Assembly (NCBI GenBank): GCA_963931925.1
Contig: OZ007567.1
Coordinates: 78,790,686-78,854,685, forward strand
Direction: 5' to 3'
DNA length: 64,000 nucleotides
Origin: Onchidella celtica
Taxonomy: Eukaryota; Mollusca; Gastropoda; Systellommatophora; Onchidiidae
Each line of letters opens with the position of its first letter. Within the stretch, counting starts at the first letter, position 1. Below the pieces are notes generated by a model. It had not been told where the DNA came from and did not search any database. It saw only the letters and a program-made list of their open reading frames with translations. Shown in pieces: positions 23,201 to 35,200 of the stretch. The position numbers and the translations under genes are program-made.

Positions 23201-26200
23201 CCTAGATGTAGTTGAAAAGTTGGTAAAGATAAGATTTGGCAAATTTTGTACAACAGCTGTTTGGGCGATCAGAAGTGGAACAATGAATATGAATTCTGAG
23301 AGAGCATGCTGAGGTATTTCCACACAACAGATATTTTTATCAACACAAATATTTTTTAATCTTTGATATACAGCCAGTTTCTGATGAAATATGAGTTGAA
23401 ACATGCAAGCAGATACTCTCTAATACTGTCTAACACATACATAAGCATGCATGCACCAGCATTTCTTATTACACACTACTCCACCCATATTATGAGCCAT
23501 GCACAGAAGTTATAACCCAGAAAATGATAGGCAGTTCAAAAGAGACAAAACTTTTTTCTATGCTCTTCTTTAAAATAGATATGTAAAAAGCTAAGGGAAT
23601 ACAATTTAGCTTTGCCTGTTCTTTCCGTTCTTCAATTCTTTAACAGGTTCACTGAGGTCTTCACGAGACATTGAAATTTTTTGTATTCATCAACTCCCAT
23701 GGAGCTCCACAAAAGCAACCCCCCCCACCCCCACACACACACAAACACACTTCTTTTTAAAAAAATTTGTATGTATTGCCATTTGAATAAATTTTCCCTG
23801 AAAATTGTAATTTTTTACAATGATAATCAGGATAGTAATATATATACCACTTTTTTTTTCACTGGAAAAATTAAGGATTGCAATCACCTATACCATTGTC
23901 TATCATTGTGTATGTACAAATCCAGTGTCAGTCCACCTGACATGCTCTATTAGAATGACAAATTTCCTAATATTAAGTGACAAACATCCTTCAAATAAAT
24001 TAATAAGACCCAAACTCCTCTTGCATCCATTTTATTCCATACAGATCCACTTTTTCCCAGGTATGACACTTGCCTTGCACATTTCCTCCATGGCAGCTTT
24101 TGCTACACTAGAGGTGCCACCCAGTGACTTCATCACAAGAGCACCTCTGAAAGTTGAGAAATATATTTGATATCTTCAATCCATTTCCTCTGGTTCTGTT
24201 TGACAGTAATACATAGCAATGGAACTCTCCGCTCTTTTGCCCTCTCCGCATTTTTTCCCCCATTTATTTTGCAATCTTTTGTGATTCATATAAGCATTCC
24301 TTCATTGTCCTGTTTCTAACTCAGAGCTTTGCAACGTACAATATCTCTTTCTTTTTTTTGTTTTCTACATTTTAACCCTCTTTGCTATTGATCTACTGGC
24401 TGACTCACTACATGTAATTCACAAACCCAAACACTTATTCACACAAGCATTCACGCCCTCACTCACTCCTAACAAGTTTTTGACCATGATGTAGTTAACA
24501 TGTTTATAACAGTCTGGCACATTATCATTATCACCAAAAACTACTTAATCCCAATGTTACAGGTACTGTACATACGCTAGAATGACGAAGGGCACAAAAA
24601 GAGTTAGACTCAGTGCTAGCTGCCAACTACAGACATAGGAGATGATGAAAGCTGTGGCCAGGTCACCAATGATCAACATAAAATTACTAGCAGCTGTCTT
24701 CATCCACTGTAGATCAACACACAAAATCAAGATTTCTTCCTATTTGGTTACAGATTGTCCAGTTTTATCTTGGTAATAGCATGGGAAGAAAAATCTTAAA
24801 TGATTTTACATTAAGAGAAAAAGCATGTTAGCCCCAGTTGGAATCTGAAACTCTTTTCATACCCCAAGACTTACAAAACAGATGATTTCACAAACTGGAC
24901 TTAAAACTTCTGACCATGAAAGTGAAAGCCTATGAATCCCTTTGATTTATTCTCATGGAATGCAGATTTGTTGGACATATATATATATATATATATACAT
25001 GTATATTCTAAAGGAAAATTAAAATGCCCAGCAACAGTCAGAGGCATAGCAGCAGCAAATCTTCACATGAAGTAAATATTCTTTCAGAGAATGTTCATAT
25101 GCAGTGGCTAAGGCTGACAGCCTGAAAGATGTTGAAGATGACAAATTGTCCTATTTTAACAAATTTAACAATTTCACCTAAACAAGCCAATTCAGGTCAA
25201 ACACTAAGTCACTTACTACTAACCATAAGTAAATTATAGAAAGACTGGGGGACACAGTTGATATTACAAGTAAGCAACCAGACATGATATATTAGGCTCA
25301 TAGACAACAACACATGATGCAAAGTTACCGATTGCACAGTGGACACATCTGTAGCCAGTCTGGCAGTCAACACTCCTGTTTCATTGTTCTTGTTATCAAA
25401 CCAGCTGATGTCCTGTAATAAAAGAGGGTAGAGAAGGAAAACCAGAAGAAAAAATTAAACAAGAACACTGTAAGATGTGAGATTTTTAACAAAAACTTGG
25501 ATGTGCATCAAATCTTCTGTTTTCATTGATTTCTATGCTGTTTATTCTCTGGAACTTGCACTTTACTGACCTGCGTAAGTAGATAATTGCAATAGCACTA
25601 CTAATGATATACATGCACTTTGAAAGTTTGGTTCACCTTCAATGAAAATATACAAAATATGATGCGATGATGACATAAAACGAATATGAGTGGCAAATAT
25701 GTCTGATGAGCATTTTACCTGTCTAAGCATAGCCCTAAACAACATGTTCCTCAGCCGCACAGAAAGAGCTTCTCCCGCTAAACCAAACATGTACTCCTGA
25801 TAGATAGAAAAGTTAATAGGCTGGTAGGCATACAGGCAGACAGACAGACAGACAGGGTGGATGGATGAATGGATGAAGGGATAGATGATTGGATGGATTA
25901 TTGGATGGATGAATGGATGAATAGATGGATGGATGGATGGATGGATGAAGCAGATTTGTGCGCAGTAGATGGATGAGCAGATAAGAATGGAGTAAGATAT
26001 AGACAGATAGCCATAGAAGCCTTTAAATAGTAAAAAAAAAAAAATTTAAAGTATTTGTAGTGCCTTCTTCTTTGAAGGAGAAGTTTATTCGGATTTAAAT
26101 GCAGACTTTGAAAAATTCTAAGCATGGCTGTTGTGTGGTGTAAATATTCTCTCACAATTGCAATGTTGAAAAAGCAGTTTTGCCTGGGTTAAGCATGCAA

Positions 26201-29200
26201 AAGATAATGGAGAAATATAATAAGGAAAAGTACCAATTCAGATCAAATGTAAAGATCACTGAGTACTGAATCTGAAATGAAAACTTGCCACAAGATGTAG
26301 TCAACGTTCTGAAAGCCAAATATAGAACCACTAAAGAATCAAATACACTCTTCCTGTCATGCGACTAATAAGCTCAGGATTTTTTCTCTCTTATTCTTTT
26401 CACCATTGCATTTGACAACGCACAACCTTAGTTCTTGTTTGTTCTGTCTCCATTTTCTGAAAAACTGGAGATCTTTTACGTAGAAGAAGTGTAACACATG
26501 CAAACTTTGACCCTTAAAATGTGTTGTGGCACTTATCAAGCTGTTTCACAGTTCCGATTTATTCAACTCATCATAATAAAGCCGCAAACATTTAACGTCA
26601 AGTTTCTCAGTTGTGCAATAAGTGGAGTTGGAGCAAACAAGAACTAAGATCACAAACAGTACTTGCATTGCTAAATTGTCACTGAGACACTGGAGAAATC
26701 ATCTATTAGAAGTGGTGATGAAACCTCATTCACTAATTGCTCTCCCATTTGACACACCCATCTTATCGCTCACAAACTTGCTTCAAAGTGCATAAAATAA
26801 ACTTTAACAATTTCCTGACTGAATTTAGCATCTTAGATCATGATTCTCTGCCATTTCAGCTCTCATGATACCTGGTACGAACCTGTAAGAAATAAGTAAC
26901 CAAACTGAGTAGGCCGATCCCAATGGAGTAAAATGCCATTTCTCGCATTGTGTCTTTTTGGTCTGACTCGTCGTCTGTTCCAAAAGCCTAAAAACAAGAT
27001 ATATCTATTAGTATGTACATGATTTTGAGATAAATTTTTTAAAAAAAAGGAATTTGTAATCTTGCACTCTTCAAACCTGTCTAACGAACTGTCACATTTT
27101 TCTAAGACCTTACTTGTGTATGTATTCAGCCATTAGTCTTATTGTTATGCAGCTAGGCCCATAAATGTGTTACCAAAGGGCTCCAAAACTACTCACTGAA
27201 AAAATATGAAAATTGGTAGACAGATATAAATTAGCCTGCCAGGTTACATGCCCATATTTATATGAGGAGACACAGAGCCATTACATTCTGATAATTTCAT
27301 AATTTGTACGTCTGAATAGGGGAAGCACTGTCACCTTGATCTGCCATTTCAATGAAGAATTCAAAGCTACAAAGTGTTCAGAGGTAATGTACTTTAATGG
27401 ATGGGGCATTTTTTGGTTGAATATGTCACTGCTAATTTTCCTGTCCATGCCAGAAAGAGATGGGGTAGGGGGGTGGGGGGGGGGGGTTAGGCATGGCGAA
27501 ATCAAGTTTATGAGAGATGACACCTAGCATCTCTTTTTATTAATATACATTTTTTTCGTCCATTTGCAGGATGGGTATTTTGTGTATCAGTATAATTAGT
27601 AACAGTTACCTACTCATGGAATAACTTCACTTTGTGTATTCTAACCTGTGTTATCATCATCGGTTTTATAACTTATTCTGTTTTTCCACATACTTGTGTA
27701 GTCTCTTTTTCATTATTCTTTTTTTGTATTTATCAGGGCCAGATTTGGAGCTGCAGGGCCCAACAATTATAATTGTTCCTGACCTCTGTGTGGTGTTGGA
27801 TGTATGTTGCAATGTGTCACTGTGTATATTTGACAAGATTAGATTACATTTACATTTTGAAACAAGTACAGATAAAATTAACCCATAATCCTTATGCCAA
27901 ACCCTCCCAGTAGGAACTCTCTCCTCTGTCTCAATCTATTCTTTTAGGTGCTTGACCAAACAGCCCATTTAAGGTCTAGCAAGAAGAAAATGAATAAAAC
28001 AGAGAAAAGGAAGAACTAGTAAAAATACTAAAATGAGAAGCAGGAGACGAAGAAGAAGATGAAGCGGATGTCCTGGGGCAGAAGAAGGGCAAGAAATGAA
28101 TAAAAACAGAACAAACAAAAGAAAAAGAAGCAAGAAAAAGAAAAGCGAAGCGTAAATGCGAAGGGCAGCAAACCTCCTAAAATGAAGACCTAAACATAAG
28201 ATTAGATTATCATATAGCGGGGCATTTAGGCGTGGGACCAAAATGAAGTCATTAAGTCCAATTGGCTTAAAGCCAGTAACTTTTAATTCACAGCACTGTG
28301 GTCTGTGTGTAATTTCAAGCTAAATGAAAGACAATGATCATGACTGATAATGACCTACCTTGAAGACACGAGCTTGGACTACAGACCAGACAGGTTGCAC
28401 TGCACCATTAATTAAGCAAGCAACACATCCAAGGATAAGGAAACGCCATTCTGGGAGGCTCAACTTCAATAATCTCTTTATCACTTCTTTACCCGGCAAT
28501 ATCTCCTGGACCTCATGTAACTTTGTTGTTGTGACCTGGTGATGAAAATATATATATGCACAGACTTTACCACATAAAAAATCTTGTAATCAAAATATAC
28601 ATATAAAGACAAACACTTTACCAGTTGAAAAGTCTTGTAATCAAAACATATCTATGTAGACTAACACTTTACCAATTGAAAAATCTTGTAATCAAAACAC
28701 AGCTGTGTAGACATACACTTTACCAATTAAACAACCTTATAATGAAACTTATCCTTGTAGACATAAACTTGACCAATTAAAAATCTACATTCCATACAAG
28801 AAAGAAATAGTTAATATTTCCTAAGAATATTAAAGACTAGGAATCTAAGTTGTCTCTGTTTTAGTAGTATCTGTGTCTGCTCATTTTCTTCCTTACAGTG
28901 AACCCAAAATGCTGGATGTTAAAAAGCTCTTTTAGCAACCACAGAAAATGTGGACAAGAGGTGAGTTGTATTACGCTTTGATTTCATTAAATTTGCGAAT
29001 GTTAAAATGGGGAAACTTTGCATTGCATAAGGTTTTGATTTCTTGATATTTGCACACTGATAAATTAATGATCATCTTAAATGGAATGAAAGCAAAGAAA
29101 ATTTAATATGCCGTGAATATTATAATTAAGTTAAAAAAAACAACAACAAAAAACAAAGATACCTTACACAGTTGGGGATTACAAATGAAAATTTGATTTT

Positions 29201-32200
29201 TTGTCTATTGCAATAGTGTGCAAAGAAGTGAACTGACCATGAAGATGTATTTCTTGATATCATGCCTTACAAGCTTAACCAACTAAACCATCAGACAGAT
29301 GGCTGAAATTTTGATGATGCAGAGAAAGACCATTTAAGGAAAACATATTTACTCAAGAAGAAGCAATGAAAAATGACATTTCTTCAGATACCCTACCTGT
29401 TTATCAATGCCATCCATTTCAGCATTTCTGATGATGCCAGGCTTATCAGGCATCAAAGTTTCATCTTCACCTTCTTCACGTTGTTGTTTTCCTTTACCTC
29501 AAAAAATATTTTATATTCTGAATTTATCAGTTTCTTCTGTATGGCTGATGGCAAAATATATGAGATGCATTTGGGAAAAAAAAAGGGGGGTGGGGGGGAG
29601 AGAGTAGTGCCAAAAAATTTTAGACGTACTAAATAACTTTTAATAAAGGGCCATAATTGCAACTGCGTCAGGTCCATGAAAAAAGGCAGTCCCCAAAATA
29701 TAATATAAACAGTTTCCCATTAAAAAAATAAAATAAATATCATATAAGCCAAGCAGCCATTGTACACAGACTGAGTTGGATCTAAGATACTGAACTGAAA
29801 TGCTTGTTGAAAACTGTCATCTCGTACAATGAGAAACAAACTGAAAAAAAGAAATCTACATTCCATACAAGAAAGAAATAGTTAATATTTCCTAAGAATA
29901 TTAAAGACTAGGAATCTAAGTTGTCTCTGTTTTAGTAGTATCTGTGTCTGCTCATTTTCTTCCATACTTTATTCTTTATTTTTATTGACCTTTCAAAAAG
30001 CCAGTTTCATTTATGTCATGTTTTCTCTTCATTTAGGTGTTTCTGCATCTCAACATAATGTTTCTTCTCATTTGTTTGTTTGTGTATTCCAGACAGTGTC
30101 AGTGACTAATCAGTAACTAATTAACAAGGACAGTATATCTTTTGCCCATTCTCTGACATTTTCATTGAATACTTACTTTTTTCGAGCTTCAGAAAGCATG
30201 AGGGGAAAAAGATGAAATCAACCGTGATTACTCATTTTATCTAAGTTTTTTTACATACAAAAAGACACGTAAACTTTAGTAAATAGATAACACTTTATCT
30301 GTACTGATGTATCTGACATGTTTTGATCTCTTTTTTTTTTGTGCAGGGGGCTTTCAATACTTCATCCTAGCCATTTGGTACAGTGTACAAGTAGGTGGCT
30401 GCCTAAGTGAAAACTTAAAACTCATGACTGTACTTATCTAAACTACTCAAAAAAAAAAAAAAAAGACACAGAAGGAGGGATAAATGATAACTGAATAAAT
30501 TCTTAACTATATGAATTAGGTCCATACCTGGTTTGACACCATCTGATGATAAAGACCTTTAGCTGCCAGTAATTCACTGTGTGTCCCTTTCTCGGCAATC
30601 TTTCCTTTGTCCACTACAACAATCAAATCAGCGTTCTGAATCGTTGACAATCGGTGAGCAATTATAATGGTAGTCCTGCCTTTGCTGGCCTGAATGATAC
30701 AATGAATACAAAGTGTTCAATTTGACACTTGCATTGAAGGAGTAAATTTATGGTCAAATTTCCTACGAATGACCAGTGTACATACATGCAGTCCAAGTGT
30801 TTGACTTTGGTAGTAAGAACATTCATAAGTAGAATGCAAGATATTGTTTTTGTGTCAGAATAATTAAGAGAAACAACTATGACTAGAATTTCTGTTTTTT
30901 CTTTCACAAACTAACAAAACCAGGCTTCTGATTCTGTTTTTTTGAAAACTCTACAAGTAAGGAGACATGTTATTTCACTGACTCTCTAATAGCTTTAAGT
31001 GGATCACACTAAGCCCGAGAACTAAAAAAAAAAGAAGTATGGAATAACTACAGCTGAAAACCAAATTAAGAATTTCTTATGAGTGTGAGAATTGAATAAT
31101 AATAGTGATTAAAAGTGTAATAATGGATTGAAAAGGATAGTCCAATAATTTGAATACAGAAACTAAATAAACTGTCACCAATAAAAACTAAATATAACTT
31201 ATTACTGTTTCAGGAGCAGATTCTACTTTCTCATCCATTTCTCCTCCCACAAACCTTATCTAGAGCATCTTGTACAATGGCCTCACTCTCAGAGTCCAGT
31301 GCCGATGTGGCTTCATCCAGTAATAGAATTGTGGGATTCTTGACCAATGCCCGTGCTATAGCAATCCTCTGTTTTTGTCCTCCACTTAGCTGGGCACCTC
31401 TCTCACCAACATATGTCTCCAGTTTCTGGAATAAATAGGTTTAATTTTTTGTGAAATTTTGCGAATTCCATCAATTGGTATTTTACAAAAATTGATGAGG
31501 CTTTACAATTTTATGACTTGATATTTTCACTAGTATCTGACTAGTGAATAAGATAAGATAAGATAAGATAAGATAAATTTTATTCGTCCTTGATACTAAT
31601 GACTTTATGGTCTATGCGAGTTTGTTACAGTTCTCTGCCTACTGCAATATGCTATGTCACCATTCATGTTTACAAAATTGATTAAGAAGGTCAAGCAAGA
31701 CAGCTACAAAATGTTTTTCATTTTGTTGTATATCTCCCTGATGCTTCAAGTCAAGTTTTGTACATAAACTTTAAAGGAAATTCAGTCTTAGCCACAAAAA
31801 GTGGCAAATTATTTTCAAGCTTGAGGGTTGAGGGCATAAACTGTATCCCATTGCATGCTTTTTACATTACTATTTGGATTTTTCAGAGCATTCCAAAGTG
31901 TTGCATTTCTAAAAAGGTATTTAATCTGAATTTGTTTGTTTGTTTGTTTCCATCTTACATCTGGCATGTTCATGATAAAGTTGTAAGCATTGGCATCCTT
32001 GCAAGCTTGAATGATCTGCTCATCTGTGGCTCCATCTTGGCCATATCTTATGTTGTCAGCAATGGAGGCTGGGAAAAGTACAGGCTCTTGTCCAACTAGC
32101 CCGATACTCTGCCGCAACCACTTGATATTGACAGCCCGGATATCATTACCATCCAGAAATATCTAATGGGGTAAACAGAAATTTTCTCACTTTATCATAG

Positions 32201-35200
32201 TCCAGTATGAAAGAAGCTTTATCTTTTCAGGTCAACAACTTGAATTATAGCTCTTTACTAGTTTTCCTTTTTTGTTCCCTCTTAAATTAATCAACATCAT
32301 TTATTGAAGTACAAATTACAGTGAAGAGAACCAATCAAAATGCAATGCTGTTAGATCTGGGCTATCTCGGAAATATTATGTTCTAAAGAAATAATCAACA
32401 TCTCAAATGCTGCAGTATCCTTTTATAATTTCTCACAAAGTTTATTCATGCATTGGAAAAATTTCATATCCAAATTTGACAAATACTTACACTCATGGGT
32501 AGTGCAAGTTTTAAACAAAATTAAGGAAAATTTACATTCACTGAATAGGAACTTGACTAATAATCTGTTTTTGTGTCAAAATCATTAAATAATGTTGAAT
32601 TTTCAGTTTACACTTAAGTGCAACAATTATTTTACCTGACCGTCGACAGTATCATAAAATCTCAGCATCAACTGTACAAGTGTAGACTTGCCACAACCAC
32701 TAGCCCCCACCACTGCCACACTCTGACCTGCACTGACATGCAAATCCAAGCCACTCAGAACCTGGTAGGTTAAACAGTGCAACGGGTCAATCTGGCATGT
32801 GATATGAGTTGTGATGGTTCTCCTGATACTTGAGGGTGGCCATAACACAGTGCAACCCCATTAATATAGGACAAACAAATACAGTGATATGCCTGGACCT
32901 TTCATATTGTCTACCATGTAGGGCAAACTTGAGGACTCTATTAACATCATCACTCTTGCTAAGATGGAAAAGGGTCACCCGCACTGCACAGTTCATGAAG
33001 TAACTGTACCATTAAATGCGCTGCATCACCTGTTTTAACATGATTTATTTCATCATAACTGTACAGCTTGCCTAAATTATCTAAACTGTTGTGGTAAAAT
33101 ATGCCATTCCTTACAAAACACGGATACATGACTAAAATAAATAAAATGAAAATGCATGATGGCAAGAACATGACAAAAAATTAATAACGATCATCTTTAC
33201 CTGAACAGACGATCGGGAAGGATAACTGAAGGAAACTGAATTAAAATGGATGTCACCAATGACTCGGGAAGGTTTCAGGCCTTCTGTAGATGCACTGTCT
33301 ATTACAGATGTCTGAAAAGTTACAGAAAAATAGTTTATGAATCTTCTCCATAATGTGAGAGGATGAACGACTTTCTATTTTTAATGTGCTTTCATGGTAA
33401 CTCTGGTGCGTGAGTGAGGGACGGCCACTCATAGTAGTTTATGGACACTTGGCCGAGTACCATTAATTGGATTATTTCCCTTGTAATACTAGCGCGGGAC
33501 CCGTTATTCACATCACGGTGAAAAGCGCGCATTTTGATTGGTCAGTTGGAAATGTTGACCACCGGGCTTCCAACTCTTATATCATGGCTTTAAGTTTCTT
33601 ACAACTCGCTCCTTCGTTGTTATCCACCGACAGAAAGACGGGAACCCGAATTCATTGTTGAGAGTAGGCAATACCCTATCGGTACAAAATAGGTACTCAT
33701 GATAACGTTTGTTATCAATGGAGATACGTCGTATTAATGGACGAAAGTATCCCGCACAAAATTGTCGAATGTTGTTAGTCCTGACACTTTGAAAATTTAT
33801 ATTAAAACTATTACCGGGTTTCTGGTATAAGTAGTCAGTTAGAATTGTAGCAGCAAGTTTCTACTTTATAATGGTACCAATTTCGTTGTGCTTTGATGCA
33901 CAGGTCCTATTGAAATAATTAATAAGAGGATCTCGGATTTAAAGTAAACCACGAGTTAGACGCATGTTATCCCCGATAAATCCAACCTGGGTCAAATTTA
34001 TTCAATTATTGCTGGAGGGGACGTTAGAGTAATTTCTGCAGTTTACTGGGATACCTAATTGACTTTTGTGTGCACCCTTTTAACCGTACCGTAAATTCGA
34101 TTGTGTTAGGACCCTAACCGGTTATGTTGTTCGGCTGGACTCCATGTCCGAGCCTTTCACGTGTCCAAAATTGGACTACGTAATAGCTCTCTCGGACGTC
34201 CGCGCTGGCTAATAAATAAGATGCGAGTTCGAGTGGTCAGCACACTCCATCAAAGACGCAGAGACAAGAGCCGGCAGCACAGTGAACCCAGACCGGCGGC
34301 GGCCTGCCGTGGCGCGCCTCGCCCAAAACATGGCCCAGTCCAGTTGCGCCAGTAGCAGAGAGACTTTGGGTAAGTTGGAGACTATTATATTAGAAGTGAC
34401 TTTAATTTGCGCACCCCCTCCCCCCCCTTTCTTGGATGCCACGTAGAGAATGCTGATCTACAGAGACCATTACGAGTCCGGCTCAACGGTAATTGCCATT
34501 GTCATTAGACGTGTAAGATGCGCGATGCAGCGCAGTGTCTTGATATTGTGACTTTATTGTCAAAGTTAACGTTTGCGGTGCTAGATGATAATGATGGCTC
34601 GCTAACCAAGCTATCACAATTTGCTTGTGTGCATATATATAGTGTGTGTGTAGCATTGCCTTGTTGTGGTAGGCAGTGAGGATTTCCTGACATGTTGATG
34701 TGGATGACTTATGTTATAGCGAGCGGCACTACACACTTGATTGTAGTACGGGTATTTGTGTACCTTGCCAGTACCACTATGCTATAGAGAGCAGTGTGAT
34801 TGTGATTGTGTGTTTAATGTTTAAGATGTGTAATTAATTACATGTAGGCCTATTGGAGATGTATAATATTAGTTGGGCCTCACATGTGTGAGCCCCAGGA
34901 TTGTCCTATGTGCGGCGGTGGATGAACAACGTTTCAGTGAGTCTACACATGTTGCAATGAGTCTCGCCGACATATATATATATATATCATGTGCATGTAT
35001 TATAGTTATCCAGATGTATTATGCTTCTATGAGTTTCGTAAGTGTGTGAAGGACAGTTTCATTTTAAGGAATGTACACATTACTTTATGTATCTAGTGGT
35101 GTGTCATACACATGTTAGCCTGGCGGCATAGCTCCGCGGCTAAGGTCAAAGGGCATGACCCTTCAGTATCGATTGGGAAGGGAAGTAACCAATACAATAG

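Noticed and set aside
33467-33661. 62-64-codon frame (also minus strand 51873-52103 and 54248-54478) as a conserved gene
   Set aside because: All three are the same stretch of LTR U3-like sequence. Conservation follows from shared element ancestry.
35118-35190. Possible tRNA-like sequence in the LTR intron
   Set aside because: GC-rich with short complementary parts, but no consistent cloverleaf or A/B boxes could be drawn by eye.
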